64,000 bases of DNA from Rhizobium sp. L43 (GTDB lineage Bacteria > Pseudomonadota > Alphaproteobacteria > Rhizobiales > Rhizobiaceae): positions 18,161-82,160 of the forward strand of contig NZ_NWSQ01000033.1 in assembly GCF_002531725.1 (NCBI RefSeq), written 5' to 3'. The notes under the pieces were generated by a model. The model was not told the DNA's origin. It worked only from the letters and a program-made list of their open reading frames with translations, and did no database searches. Both the position numbers and the translations under genes were made by a program. Of the stretch, positions 14,523 to 23,631 are shown in pieces; position 1 is the first letter of the stretch; each line of letters begins with the position of its first letter.

Positions 14523-15746
14523 ATGAGCATTTCAGCCACCACGCCGGACAAGGCCATTCCACGGGCGCTATCTCCCTGGCTCACCTTCCTTTTCGCCGCC
14601 GCCTGCGGGCTGGTGGCCGCCAATCTCTACTACGGCCAGCCTCTCGCCGGCTTGATCAGCGCCGATCTCGGCTTCACGCCCGCCGCAACCGGCCTGATCG
14701 TCACGCTGACGCAGATCGGCTACGGCCTCGGCCTGCTGCTGATCGTGCCGCTCGGCGACCTCACGGAGAACCGTCGCCTGGTGTTGATGCTGATATCGGT
14801 CTCCGCCGTCGCGCTGATCGGCGCAGCGCTCTCTTCGACACCCACGGCCTTCCTCGTCGCCTCGCTCTGCATTGGCCTCTCTTCGGTCGCAGTCCAGGTT
14901 CTGGTTCCCTTCGCCGCCAACATGGCACCCGATGCAACACGCGGCCAGGTCGTCGGCAATGTCATGAGCGGCCTGCTCTGCGGCATCATGCTCGCCCGCC
15001 CCTTCGCAAGCTTCGTCGCCGAGGCGTCCTCCTGGCACACGGTCTATTACATCACCGCAGTGCTGATGATCGTGCTCGCCGTCGTCCTGCGCGCCAACCT
15101 GCCGGTTCGCCGGCCGAAGACGAAGCTGCGCTACGGCGAGCTGCTCGCTTCGATGGGCCACCTGGCGCTGACGTCACGCGTGCTGCAGCGCCGGGCCCTT
15201 TATCAGGCCGGCATGTTCGGCGCCTTCAGCCTGTTCTGGACGACGACGCCGCTGCTGCTCGCCAGCCCGGCTTTCGGCTTGACGCAGAACGGCATCGCCC
15301 TCTTCGCGCTTGCCGGTGCCGCCGGCGCCGTCGCTTCGCCGATCGCCGGCCGGCTCGCCGACCGCGGCATGACGAAGATCGCCTCGACGATCGCCATGCT
15401 CCTCGGCATGGCCTCCTTCCTGATCGGCCATTTCGCCGGCGACGGCTCGCTCACCGCGCTGATCCTTCTGACCGTGGCCGCGATCATGCTCGATTTCGGG
15501 GTCACGACCAATCTCGTCTGCGGCCAGCGCGCCATCTATGGCTTGAACCCGGAACACCGCAGCCGCCTGAACGGCCTCTTCATGGCCACCTTCTTTGCCG
15601 GCGGCGCGCTCGGCTCGGCGCTTGGCGGCTGGGCCTATGCGACCGGCGGCTGGACGATGGCGGCCTGGATTGGCTTCTGCTTCCCGGCCTTGGCCTTCCT
15701 GCTGTTCCTGACGGAAGGACGCGGCAAGCAGGAAGGTAAAATCTGA
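14523..15746 (+). CDS. MFS transporter, drug/sugar efflux type
   Basis: The product has 407 residues and twelve predicted membrane helices. The first helices read LVAANLYYGQPLAGLISADL and the loop between helices 2 and 3 has GDLTENRRLV, the MFS motif A region. Families with ANLYYxQPL are H+-coupled exporters of small molecules. A frame opening at 14439 exists, but the ATG at 14523 has CGGAG 7 bases before it and starts just ahead of the first helix. Position behind a TetR gene suggests inducible export. The substrate cannot be read from sequence. Confidence 0.85.
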   Translation: MSISATTPDKAIPRALSPWLTFLFAAACGLVAANLYYGQPLAGLISADLGFTPAATGLIVTLTQIGYGLGLLLIVPLGDLTENRRLVLMLISVSAVALIGAALSSTPTAFLVASLCIGLSSVAVQVLVPFAANMAPDATRGQVVGNVMSGLLCGIMLARPFASFVAEASSWHTVYYITAVLMIVLAVVLRANLPVRRPKTKLRYGELLASMGHLALTSRVLQRRALYQAGMFGAFSLFWTTTPLLLASPAFGLTQNGIALFALAGAAGAVASPIAGRLADRGMTKIASTIAMLLGMASFLIGHFAGDGSLTALILLTVAAIMLDFGVTTNLVCGQRAIYGLNPEHRSRLNGLFMATFFAGGALGSALGGWAYATGGWTMAAWIGFCFPALAFLLFLTEGRGKQEGKI

Positions 15747-15850
15747 GACCGATATAAAAAACTCAATGCCGGCTTATAAATGCGGACATACGGTGAGCAG
15801 GCACGCACCCGCTTATCGGTGCAGATTTGGTTTTTTCCTTATCAACGGCC

Positions 15851-16225
15851 CTAGCCGTCGGCGGAATCGAAACGCGAGCGGGCGGCGCGCACGGCATCGT
15901 GGTTGGCTTCCGCCCAATTCAGAAGCTGCGACAGCGGCTGATAGAGCGAGCGGCCGAGATCGGTCATCGAATATTCGACGCTCGGCGGCTTGGTCGGGAA
16001 GACTTCGCGATTGACATAACCGTCCCTCTGCAGGTCGCGCAATGTCTGCGTCAGCATGCGCTGCGAGATATCGGGAAGCAAGCGCCGCAGCTCGCCGAAC
16101 CGACAGGGCTTGGCCGCCAGAACCTCGAGCAGCAGCGTCGACCATTTGCCGCCGATATGCTGCATCATGTCCCTGACCGGGCAATTGGAAAAATCGAGCC
16201 CGGCGAGATCGATCTCACGCCGCAT
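15851..16225 (-). CDS. HxlR-family regulator
   Basis: The product has 124 residues, a single winged-helix domain of the HxlR type: FSNCPVRDMMQHIGGKWSTL, CRFGELRRLLPDISQRMLTQ, then LQRDGYVNREVF with EYSMTDLGRSL. The cysteine at NCPV is the position used for redox or aldehyde sensing in YodB/HypR-type members. It diverges from a QorB-like reductase, the same pairing as E. coli ytfH-ytfG. An in-frame ATG at 16261 exists; 16225 is preferred because AGGA sits 9 bases before it and the family starts near there. The likely role is quinone- or aldehyde-responsive control of the neighbour. Confidence 0.85.
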   Translation of the reverse strand: MRREIDLAGLDFSNCPVRDMMQHIGGKWSTLLLEVLAAKPCRFGELRRLLPDISQRMLTQTLRDLQRDGYVNREVFPTKPPSVEYSMTDLGRSLYQPLSQLLNWAEANHDAVRAARSRFDSADG

Positions 16226-16390
16226 CCCCCGGCATCCTGTTCTTGAGGCTGAGGACCTCACCGCTCATCTGCTGGTTCCCTTTTGGTAACGTAGAGCCGA
16301 AAAACTGCCTCCTTTACACCGTGAAGTCAATTCCTATTTTAGTGCTACTCTCTTTTTGAGACCACATGAAAACGGAAAAGGAAGCGACTT

Positions 16391-17299
16391 ATGAGCGAAA
16401 CCATCCTGGTCACCGGTGCTGCCGGACAGCTCGGCCAGCGTGTCATCCATCACCTCATCGAGACCTACAAGGTCGCCTCCGGCAACATCGTCGCGGCGAC
16501 GCGCAGCCCGGAAAAGCTCGCCGAGCTCGCAAGCAAGGGCGTCGTCACCCGCAAGGCCGATTTCGATGACGTGGCCGGACTGGAGAAGGCTTTCGCCGGT
16601 GTCGACCGGCTGCTGATCATCAGCACCGACGCGCTGGATACCCCCGGCAAACGCCTCACCCAGCACAAGGCGGCCGTCGCTGCCGCCACCAAGGCGGGCG
16701 TCAAGCACATCGCCTATACCTCGATGCCGGCGCCCGACGATTCGCTCGTCACCTTCGCACCCGACCACCTCGGCAGCGAAAACGCCATCAAGGCGAGCGG
16801 CGTCGCCTACACGATCATCCGTGACGCCTGGTATCACGACAACTATCTGCACGGCATGCCACACAATCTCCAGGGCGGCAAATGGTACAGCGCCACGGGC
16901 GACGGCAAGATCTCGACCATTTCGCGCAACGACTGCGCGCTGGCGATCGCCGCGGCCCTTGCCTCCGGCACCTCCGATAGCGCCACCTATACGCTGACCG
17001 GCGCGCAACGGCTGACCAACAGGCAGATCGCCGCCATCGTCTCGGATGTCGCCGGCAAGCCGCTCGAAGTGGTCGACGTCAATGACGAACAGCTCGGCCA
17101 GGGCATCCGCGGCGCCGGCCTTCCCGGTTTCGTCGCCGACATGCTGGTGTCGGCCGACGCCAACACCCGCGCCGGCAAGTTCGACATCGTCACCGAAGAC
17201 TTCACCAAGCTGACCGGCAAGCAGCCGCAGCCGCTGAAGGATTTCTTCGTGGAGCATAAGGCTGCTTTGACGGCGACAGGCAATGCCGGAGGCCATTGA
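16391..17299 (+). CDS. qorB: NmrA-like NAD(P)H:quinone oxidoreductase
   Basis: The product has 302 residues. It is an atypical short-chain dehydrogenase with the NAD(P) motif VTGAAGQLGQRV at the start. It lacks the YxxxK catalytic pair of classical SDRs, as do NmrA/QorB proteins. Close features of E. coli YtfG (QorB) are present: AATRSPEKLAEL, RLLIISTDAL and AYTSMPAPDD. It would reduce quinones with NADPH in the cytoplasm and so protect against redox cycling. The divergent HxlR regulator is its probable controller. AAAAGGAAG lies before the ATG. The symbol is given by similarity of motifs, not by search. Confidence 0.8.
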   Translation: MSETILVTGAAGQLGQRVIHHLIETYKVASGNIVAATRSPEKLAELASKGVVTRKADFDDVAGLEKAFAGVDRLLIISTDALDTPGKRLTQHKAAVAAATKAGVKHIAYTSMPAPDDSLVTFAPDHLGSENAIKASGVAYTIIRDAWYHDNYLHGMPHNLQGGKWYSATGDGKISTISRNDCALAIAAALASGTSDSATYTLTGAQRLTNRQIAAIVSDVAGKPLEVVDVNDEQLGQGIRGAGLPGFVADMLVSADANTRAGKFDIVTEDFTKLTGKQPQPLKDFFVEHKAALTATGNAGGH

Positions 17300-17307
17300 G
17301 CCTTTAT

Positions 17308-17340
17308 GCTGCATCCCTGCGCGAGTCGCAGGGATGCAGC
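17308..17340. repeat. Long perfect hairpin after qorB with RIME-like remainder
   Basis: GCTGCATCCCTGCG and CGCAGGGATGCAGC are perfect 14-base arms around CGAGT. There is no T-run, so it is a palindromic repeat more than a classical terminator. The bases to about 17404 share TCACGGCGC-GACGCGCCG with the element near 8820. It separates the convergent qorB and WG-repeat genes. Confidence 0.6.
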
Positions 17341-17412
17341 GAACTCCGATTCTGGATCCCTAATCACGTCAGATGAGGCACTCACGGCGCCGACGCGCCG
17401 CAGGGTCGCCCT

Positions 17413-19245
17413 TCAGAATTGCGAAACGAAGCCAGGCGGTTTCTCCCTAAGATCAAGCCCGTATTCAAGCTCGGCACGCATCCAGAGCACACCGCTTTCA
17501 TAGGGATCGTCAGACATTGTCTCAGTTCGCGCGTCGGCGACATTGCCGTCAGGCCAGTTCTTGACGCACGCGACGTTCTCGCGTTTCCGCTCATTCCGGT
17601 CGATCGCACACCATTCTCGTTGTTCGTCGAACGGAACCCAAGCGAGACCGTCCCGGAAACAGGTGATGGCTCGATATTTCGGCTCGATGACAATGTTTCC
17701 GGCGGCGTCCGCAATCCCCCAGAGCAAGGTTCCGTTCGAATTCCTGGAGACGCGCTGTCCGCCATCTGGTTCGCAACGCAACTTTGATCGCCGATCTTCC
17801 AGGCGGCGCGGCTCGGAGACTTCGCGTCCTGATGCGTCGATCCAAAATTTCCGTCCATCCTTCGAGACCGCATAGGCGCCGGAATCGGACTGCATCTCAT
17901 CGAACTGGGGAGCGAGGGCCATCACACCGTTGCTGTCCAGTATTCCCCATTTGCCCTCAACCTTGACGCCGGCATAGCCATCGATGAAACCAGATTGGGT
18001 CTGAAATGACGGCGGATCGACAAGCAGTTTGCCGTCCTGCTTCAGAAATCCCCATTTTCCATTGTACCGAACCGATATGGGGAATTCGCAAGTCAAGTAT
18101 GTGTCGTCAAAGAGATACGGAACCGTCGGCCTTTCGTCCGCTCCGACGACCTGAATGCGGCCGCCGTTGTGCATGAGTTTGATACCCGAAGGACATACCG
18201 CCAGCGTCTTCCCGTCCTCCGGGTTCGGGACCAGATTCCCGGCTCGATTGAGCCCAATCCACCGGCCATCGGCCAATACCCTTGCCACCTCACCGGAATA
18301 ACCGGGCAGTCTCGCATCGTCAAACAGACGCCCGCCAAGCAACCGTCCCGCCTCGTCAAGAACGCCCACTTTCTGGTCTTCGGCCACACGGTAAAAACCG
18401 TTTCGATAGCCCTGGATTCTAAATTGCTGTGGGGAGAGAATAGTTTGACCGTCCCGGCCGATCACGCCGCATTGGGTGGCGTCGGCCCGGTCACGTTGGC
18501 TGGACCGGCCTCGGTGTCCGTCCGACCCGCCATAACAGACAATTGCTCTTCCTCCGCTGAGTTCACCAACTGTTTCGAAGCGAGGCTCGATCTTCCAGGT
18601 CCCGTCGGGAGCAAGCAATCCGTATCGTTTATCTCCCGGTTGAGCCGCCCAGACGAAAGTGCCAAATTCGAATTCTTTAATGGCCAGCTCGTCCTTCAGG
18701 ATCTTCCCCGAAGGCAGATCTATGAGCAGATAGTGCCGGTTGTCTCTTTGGAGAAAAAGTTCCCGGGCCGTAAAGCGTAAAAGGCCATAGGATTCCGACG
18801 CGATCGCCTTGCCGGGACGAACGAGCGCCGCCCCGGCACTGAATGGAATGGCACGCGCATAGTTCGGCGACAGCAGAAACTTTCCCGTTCTATCGATAAT
18901 TCCTGCCTTGTCACCGACCACCACTTCGGCGTGGCCCTTGCGAAATCCCCGGGCAAGATCGAACATCGGGGCAATCACCATCTCGCCACTCGAATCGATA
19001 TAGCCGAATTTGCCCTCGGAGCGCACGGCAGCCAGCCCCTCCGAGAAAGGAAGCGCAACTTCGAACTTGCGATCGATCCGCGGTTCTAGCATCGCTCTGT
19101 CGATATAGCCGCAAAGAGCATAGACGCCGCCGCACCTTTCCACCCATCTTTCCGGCCGGGGATCGGCGACGCCTGTTCCAACGGAGCAGAGCAAACACGC
19201 CCATGCCGCGGTGATAAACATAAGTTGACGAGCAATAACTCTCAT
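17413..19245 (-). CDS. Secreted WG-repeat protein
   Basis: The product has 610 residues with a signal peptide (RQLMFITAAWACLLCSVGTG, cleavage near GVA-DP). The mature chain is built of many WG repeats, seen as units such as GKFGYIDSSGEMVI, DKAGIIDRTGKFLL, GKWGFLKQDGKLLV, GKWGILDSNGVMALA and LLWGIADAAGNIVI. About a dozen units can be counted, some degenerate. WG repeats form a beta-rich, probably protein-binding scaffold. The start at 19245 is chosen because it puts the signal peptide at the N terminus; the frame is open to 19326. The protein should act in the periplasm or on the surface. No enzyme motif is seen. A gap of 173 bases separates it from pdxJ. Confidence 0.8.
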   Translation of the reverse strand: MRVIARQLMFITAAWACLLCSVGTGVADPRPERWVERCGGVYALCGYIDRAMLEPRIDRKFEVALPFSEGLAAVRSEGKFGYIDSSGEMVIAPMFDLARGFRKGHAEVVVGDKAGIIDRTGKFLLSPNYARAIPFSAGAALVRPGKAIASESYGLLRFTARELFLQRDNRHYLLIDLPSGKILKDELAIKEFEFGTFVWAAQPGDKRYGLLAPDGTWKIEPRFETVGELSGGRAIVCYGGSDGHRGRSSQRDRADATQCGVIGRDGQTILSPQQFRIQGYRNGFYRVAEDQKVGVLDEAGRLLGGRLFDDARLPGYSGEVARVLADGRWIGLNRAGNLVPNPEDGKTLAVCPSGIKLMHNGGRIQVVGADERPTVPYLFDDTYLTCEFPISVRYNGKWGFLKQDGKLLVDPPSFQTQSGFIDGYAGVKVEGKWGILDSNGVMALAPQFDEMQSDSGAYAVSKDGRKFWIDASGREVSEPRRLEDRRSKLRCEPDGGQRVSRNSNGTLLWGIADAAGNIVIEPKYRAITCFRDGLAWVPFDEQREWCAIDRNERKRENVACVKNWPDGNVADARTETMSDDPYESGVLWMRAELEYGLDLREKPPGFVSQF

Positions 19246-19418
19246 CCTAGCGCCCCGATTGAAGAAACTAGGAGATGCTCGTGTGTTGGAAATATGGCCG
19301 CTTCGCAGGTCGGATGTCACGAGCACAGGAATCCTGCACCGTCATTCGGGCACGGGAAACCCTTGCAGGGCAAGATAGTCGCCGCCAATACGCAAAAAGG
19401 AACCGACCTTCCTCAAAC

Positions 19419-20174
19419 CTACTGCCCGCAAGCCCTGCAGAACCGCCGCACCGTTTCCGCCATACCATATTCCAGCGCATCGGCGGTCAGTCCGTGGCCG
19501 ATCGAAACCTCGGCCAGATCAGGAATGCGCTTCACCAGTGTGGGCAGGTTCGCCACCGTCAGATCATGACCGGCATTGACGGCGAGGCCGATCGCCAGGG
19601 CCGCGTCCGCCGTCCGTCCGAGCGCTTCAAGGATCGGGGCAGCCCGCTCCGGCGCGTCGTAACAGCCGCCATAGGGGCCGGTGTAGAGTTCAATCCGGTC
19701 GGCGCCGACCGCCTTGGCGATCTCGACGGCTTCGGTGTCGCCATCGCCATCGGCAAACAGTGAGACCCGGCATCCCATCCTCTTCAGCCGCGCGACGGCA
19801 TCGGTCAGGAACGCGCGGTGCCTGCGGAAATCCCAGCCGTGATCGGAGGTCGCCTGGGCGGGATCGTCGGGCACCAGCGTCACCTGCTCAGGGGCCGCGC
19901 CGGCGCAGAGCTCGAAGAATTCCTCTGTAGGGTAGCCCTCGATGTTGAATTCGGCCGCGGGGAATTCATCGTCGATCAGATTGCGGATCACAGGCAGGTC
20001 GGAGAAGCGGATGTGCCGCTGGTCGGGACGCGGATGCACCGTCAATCCGCTGGCGCCGGAAGCAAGGGCCACACGTCCGAGCGCTTCGACGCTCGGCCAG
20101 GGCAGATCGCGCCGGTTGCGCAGCATGGCGATGGCGTTGAGGTTTACGGAGAGCTTGGCGGGCATGGCTGGCAT
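19419..20174 (-). CDS. pdxJ: Pyridoxine 5'-phosphate synthase
   Basis: The product has 251 residues (E. coli PdxJ has 243). PdxJ condenses 1-deoxyxylulose 5-phosphate with 3-amino-2-oxopropyl phosphate to make pyridoxine 5'-phosphate. Family motifs are present: KLSVNLNAIAMLRNRR, GLTVHPRPDQRHIR, NIEGYPTEEFFEL, EQVTLVPDDPAQATSDHGWD, RIELYTGPYGG, GLAVNAGHDLT and VSIGHGLTADALEYGM. The TSDHGWD stretch is as expected for the branch. Starts at 20174 and 20165 are both possible and neither has a strong ribosome site. It stands alone, away from the other vitamin B6 genes. Confidence 0.93.
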   Translation of the reverse strand: MPAMPAKLSVNLNAIAMLRNRRDLPWPSVEALGRVALASGASGLTVHPRPDQRHIRFSDLPVIRNLIDDEFPAAEFNIEGYPTEEFFELCAGAAPEQVTLVPDDPAQATSDHGWDFRRHRAFLTDAVARLKRMGCRVSLFADGDGDTEAVEIAKAVGADRIELYTGPYGGCYDAPERAAPILEALGRTADAALAIGLAVNAGHDLTVANLPTLVKRIPDLAEVSIGHGLTADALEYGMAETVRRFCRACGQ

Positions 20175-20606
20175 CCATCGGTCACGGAAATAAGAGGCCC
20201 TGCTTTTAAGGCAAGTGCCGTGCGATGGCCAACGAGATTCGCAGATGGATGCGATGCAGATCGCTGATGGGCCAGGGCATTCACCCCGCCCGTACCGCAA
20301 ATAGTAATTCCCGTCGCCTTTGAAGATGACCGGCAGATACCGCAGCGCAGCAGATGTTTTGCTGCAACACACCCGGCAACCGGCGCAAAATATGCCGTCA
20401 CGTTGCTATCCCATTTAAAAGAGATTATTTTTAGCACTTATAAAAAAGATCGTTCACGCATAACGTGGACATTGTATCGCGTAAACGTAGGCCGCGTACT
20501 GCTTCTTTCCCATGATAAGAATGCCTAGAGGAAAACCCCACTCGCCGCGCCCGGGAAGCAACTGGCAAATCCGCATGAGGTGCAACACGATGCCCTAGGA
20601 GGGTTC
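20175..20606. other. Gene-free divergent promoter region between pdxJ and the MerR/LuxR gene
   Basis: No gene is seen in these 432 bases. The stretch 20402-20460 is AT-rich compared with the surroundings and probably holds promoters. A small dyad CACG-N5-CGTG lies at 20455-20467 within a region repeating ACGT-like words. AGGAGGG at 20597-20603 is the ribosome site of the rightward gene. Confidence 0.5.
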
Positions 20607-21299
20607 ATGCCAGACGTTTCCAAACGCCTGTTTGCTACCGCCGGTATTGCGTCGGAGGCCCGGTCGAAATACCGGTTTCTGCCTTCGGCCGCGCTGCCGC
20701 CGGATCTGCCAGACGGTCCCGTGCCCATTGCCGACATGGCCAACGCATTTGGCGTTACGCACAGGACACTGCATTTTTACGAAGAAAAACGGTTGATTTC
20801 GGCCAATCGCATCGGCCTGATGCGGGTCTACGGACAAGACGACGTGATGCGCATGGCGGTTATCACCGTCTGCCGCGAGACAGGCATGCCGATCGCCGTC
20901 ATCCAGGAACTGATGGACGAGCTTCGCAAGGCCGATTCGCAGGAAAGAGCCGAGGGGATGTTCCGCGAGGCCCTGCAGGTGCGCAAGCGCGAGCTGACAG
21001 CCGAAATGTCGACGCTGCACCGCCAGCTCCAGCAGGTCGGCGACCTCCTGGATTTCGACGACAGCATCGAAGAGCCGCCGTTGAACGACAATCGGGACAG
21101 CGCCAGCCTGACCCCGCAGGAGCGGCGTTGCCTGGAACTGATGGCGGAAGGTTACTCCACCCAGCGCATCGCCCGGGCGCTCGACCTTAAGCATGACGAG
21201 ACTAGGGATCTCGAAGCCGGAATCATCTTGAAATTCCGCGCCAACAACCGCTTCCAGGCCATCGCCAAGGCGGTTCTGCTCGGCATCGTGCAGGCCTGA
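20607..21299 (+). CDS. Regulator with N-terminal MerR and C-terminal LuxR-type DNA-binding domains
   Basis: The product has 230 residues. Residues about 40-130 look like a MerR winged helix with the dimer helix: IADMANAFGVTHRTLHFYEE, ISANRIGLMRVYGQDDVMRM and VIQELMDELR. A coiled segment (REALQVRKRELTAEMSTLHR) follows. Residues about 168-230 form a GerE/LuxR-type helix-turn-helix: LTPQERRCLELMAEGYSTQR, IARALDL and LKFRANNRFQAIAKAVLLGI. Two DNA-binding modules in one chain are unusual, since a MerR protein normally carries only a short sensor tail. No metal-binding cysteines are seen. The start at 20607 has a very strong AGGAGGG site, which rules out the ATG at 20580. The target is unknown. Confidence 0.8.
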   Translation: MPDVSKRLFATAGIASEARSKYRFLPSAALPPDLPDGPVPIADMANAFGVTHRTLHFYEEKRLISANRIGLMRVYGQDDVMRMAVITVCRETGMPIAVIQELMDELRKADSQERAEGMFREALQVRKRELTAEMSTLHRQLQQVGDLLDFDDSIEEPPLNDNRDSASLTPQERRCLELMAEGYSTQRIARALDLKHDETRDLEAGIILKFRANNRFQAIAKAVLLGIVQA

Positions 21300-21342
21300 A
21301 CACCCCTCCGACGGCCGCCACCGTCGCCTCCCCCGCCAATCA

Positions 21343-22470
21343 TCAACGGACGATCGTCAGCGTCTCCGCCGCGCGTGTGATCGCGGTATAGAGCCAGCGC
21401 TCCCGCGTGTCACGAAACGCCCAGCTCTCGTCAAACAGCACAACGTCGTTCCATTGTGAACCCTGCGCCTTGTGAACGGTGAGCGCATAGCCATAGTCAA
21501 ACTCGTCGTAGCGCTTGCGGGTGTTCCAGGGGATCTCGCCTTCGACATCCTCGAAGGCCTGTTTCAGGAGCTTGATCTTGGCGGCTCCCCGGTCCATGTC
21601 GTCGTCCTCGGGACGGACCAGCAGATTGATGCCGGGCTTCGTCGTTTCCTTGGACGAAGTCATCACCTGCCAGAGCGAGCCGTTGAGCAGGCCCTTGGCC
21701 GGATCGTTGCGCAGGCAGACGAGCTTGTCGCCGGTCTGCGGATAATCGGCGTTGAAACCTTTCAGCTCGCGCAGGCGCTGATTGTAGCGGCGCCGCGTCC
21801 GGTTGGTGCCGACGAGCACTTGGTCGGCCTTCATCACCAGATCCTGCGTCACCTCGTTCTTCGAGATCACCTTGGCCGTGCCGTAATCGCCATACGTCAC
21901 CTCATTGCCTTCGCGCACCTGCATGGCAAGCTTGATGATCGGATTGTCGCGCGCCTGGCGGTGAATGTCGGTAAGCAGGTAATCCGGGTCCTGATTCGTG
22001 AAGTAACCGCCGCCGCTGACCGGCGGCAGCTGGCCGGGATCGCCGAGTACCAGGATCGGCGTGCCGAAGCTCATCAGGTCCTTGCCGAGCGCCTCGTCCA
22101 CCATCGAGCATTCATCGACGATGATCAGCGCCGCCTTGGCGACCGGGCTCTGCCGGTTGATCGAAAACATCGGCGCGATCGAAGTCTTGCCGGTTTCCTC
22201 GTCCTCCACCGCCTCTTCGCCGCGTGGCCGGTAGATCAGTGAATGGATCGTCCTGGCGTTGGAGGCGCCGCGTGAGCGCAGCACCTGCGCGGCCTTGCCG
22301 GTGAAGGCGGCAAACAGCACGTCGCCGTCGACATTCTCGGCGAAATGCTTGGCAAGCGTCGTCTTTCCCGTTCCGGCATAGCCGAACAGGCGAAAGAGCG
22401 GCGAGCGCCCTTCATTCAGCCATTTCGAAACAGCCTTGAGGGCTTCGTCTTGTTGCGGCGCAAATTGCAT
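21343..22470 (-). CDS. Small SF1B helicase, RecD2/Dda-like
   Basis: The product has 375 residues. Walker A is GYAGTGKTTLAKHFA, the Walker B region is ALIIVDECSMVDE, motif III is ILVLGDPGQLPPV, and the UvrD-like C-terminal motifs include YGYALTVHKAQGSQW and LYTAITRAAETLTIV. It is close in size and plan to the phage T4 Dda helicase and to stand-alone RecD-like proteins, and lacks the N-terminal domains of RecD2. A 5'-3' DNA helicase in repair or replication restart is likely. Neighbours are unrelated and there is no phage gene nearby. Confidence 0.85.
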   Translation of the reverse strand: MQFAPQQDEALKAVSKWLNEGRSPLFRLFGYAGTGKTTLAKHFAENVDGDVLFAAFTGKAAQVLRSRGASNARTIHSLIYRPRGEEAVEDEETGKTSIAPMFSINRQSPVAKAALIIVDECSMVDEALGKDLMSFGTPILVLGDPGQLPPVSGGGYFTNQDPDYLLTDIHRQARDNPIIKLAMQVREGNEVTYGDYGTAKVISKNEVTQDLVMKADQVLVGTNRTRRRYNQRLRELKGFNADYPQTGDKLVCLRNDPAKGLLNGSLWQVMTSSKETTKPGINLLVRPEDDDMDRGAAKIKLLKQAFEDVEGEIPWNTRKRYDEFDYGYALTVHKAQGSQWNDVVLFDESWAFRDTRERWLYTAITRAAETLTIVR

Positions 22471-22572
22471 GATTGCACGACTTGGCAGGATTCGCGGGCG
22501 TTAGGCAAGGCGGAAACTGATGTGGCAGGGCCGATGACGGCAAGATCCCGGCCGAACCGTTCGGCTGGGCAA

Positions 22573-23499
22573 TCATAGCTCCCACCGCCGGTCCATGCCG
22601 CTCGTGCCCATCGATGGGTCTTGCGCGATGGCATCGCTCAAAAAGTCCAGAACCGTTTTGACGCGCAACGGCATGTTGCGTCGTGAGGGATAGACGACAG
22701 TGATCGGCAGGCGGCTCGGCTGAAAATCCGCCATGACAGGGATCAGCCGGCCGGCGGCGATATCGGGCACGGCGAGGATATGGGAGAGCACCGCCAGGCC
22801 AGCGCCGGCGAGGGCTGCCCTGTGAATGGCGACGGCGTTGCAGGCGGTCAGCCGCGGCGAGATCCTGACGGAGATGTCTTCCGAGCCGTTGGAAAACGAC
22901 CATGTGCAGGCGTCGCCCGCCCTGTTGTAACAGAGGCATTCATGGTCCCTGATGTCCCTCGGCTGGCGCGGCGCCGCCTTGCGCGCGAGGTAGGCGGGAG
23001 AGGCGACAAGGAAAGCGGTCGTCCAGCCGATCCGCCGGCAGACGAGGCTGCTGTCGGCGACCGGGCCGAGGCGCACTTCGAGGTCCAGGCGCTCCTCGAT
23101 CATATCGGAGCTCTGCTCCCTGAACAGCAGTTCCACCGAGAGTTTCGGATGCACGGCGAGAAGATCACCGAGCCGCTCGCTGAGATAGAGACCGAACGGC
23201 GCCGGAACGCTGAGCCTGACTTTTCCGGAAGCCGTGGCGCCGCCCGATCCGGCGGCATCGCCGAGTTCCTCCACCGCTTCGAGTATCCGGAGCGCCATCG
23301 GCAGCATCCGTTCCCCCTCCGCCGTCAGCGACAGACCGCTCGTCGTGCGATGCAGGAGGCGGGTGTTGAAGTGGCCTTCGAGGCCCGCGACCTGCCGCGA
23401 GACCGCCGGCTGCGTCACATCGAGATCATGCGCCGCCGCCGAAAACGAGCCCGTCTCCACGACGCGCAGGAAGGTCCGCAATGCCGAAACGATATCCAT
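22573..23499 (-). CDS. LysR-family regulator
   Basis: The product has 308 residues with the LysR helix-turn-helix at the N terminus (VSALRTFLRVVETGSFSAAA, DVTQPAVSRQVAGLEGHF) and the periplasmic-binding-like effector domain behind (GKVRLSVPAPFGLYLSERLG, NAVAIHRAALAGAGLAVLSH). This is the CrgA/YafC-like subgroup by general look. It diverges from the AhpD-like operon with 132 bases between the starts. A dyad 22 bases upstream of its start is a likely self-binding site. It may control itself, the operon, or both. Confidence 0.9.
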   Translation of the reverse strand: MDIVSALRTFLRVVETGSFSAAAHDLDVTQPAVSRQVAGLEGHFNTRLLHRTTSGLSLTAEGERMLPMALRILEAVEELGDAAGSGGATASGKVRLSVPAPFGLYLSERLGDLLAVHPKLSVELLFREQSSDMIEERLDLEVRLGPVADSSLVCRRIGWTTAFLVASPAYLARKAAPRQPRDIRDHECLCYNRAGDACTWSFSNGSEDISVRISPRLTACNAVAIHRAALAGAGLAVLSHILAVPDIAAGRLIPVMADFQPSRLPITVVYPSRRNMPLRVKTVLDFLSDAIAQDPSMGTSGMDRRWEL

Positions 23500-23521
23500 C
23501 CCCCACCCCTCATACTTTTGC

Positions 23522-23536
23522 GCATAGGCTTTATGC
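23522..23536. promoter_or_regulatory. LysR-box candidate
   Basis: GCATA-GGCTT-TATGC is a perfect dyad of the ATA-N-TAT kind placed 22 bases before the LysR start. It is in the expected place for LysR autoregulation. Confidence 0.5.
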
Positions 23537-23575
23537 AGCCAGACTAGGCCGGAATGGCTTTACAGTCCAGAAATT

Positions 23576-23613
23576 AAGGATATCTTTTATCCATAAGGAT
23601 ATTTTGTATCCTT
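23576..23613. promoter_or_regulatory. Two tandem GGATA-N5-TATCC dyads, probable Rrf2 operators
   Basis: Site 1 is AAGGATA-TCTTT-TATCC (23576-23592) and site 2 is AAGGATA-TTTTG-TATCCTT (23595-23613). Their centres are 19 bases apart and the second ends 18 bases before the ATG of the AhpD-like gene. The same dyad with the same 5-base spacer occurs before the Rrf2 gene at 27544-27560, which links that regulator to this operon. Confidence 0.72.
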
Positions 23614-23631
23614 AATTAGAGGAGAGATGAT

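Noticed and set aside
16262..16390. HxlR operator in the HxlR/QorB intergenic region
   Set aside because: Several short symmetric words (GGTAAC, TAGTGCTAC) are present but none forms a convincing dyad.
21343..22470. Dda-like helicase as a prophage remnant
   Set aside because: No structural, integrase or lysis genes lie near, and such stand-alone helicases are found on rhizobial chromosomes.
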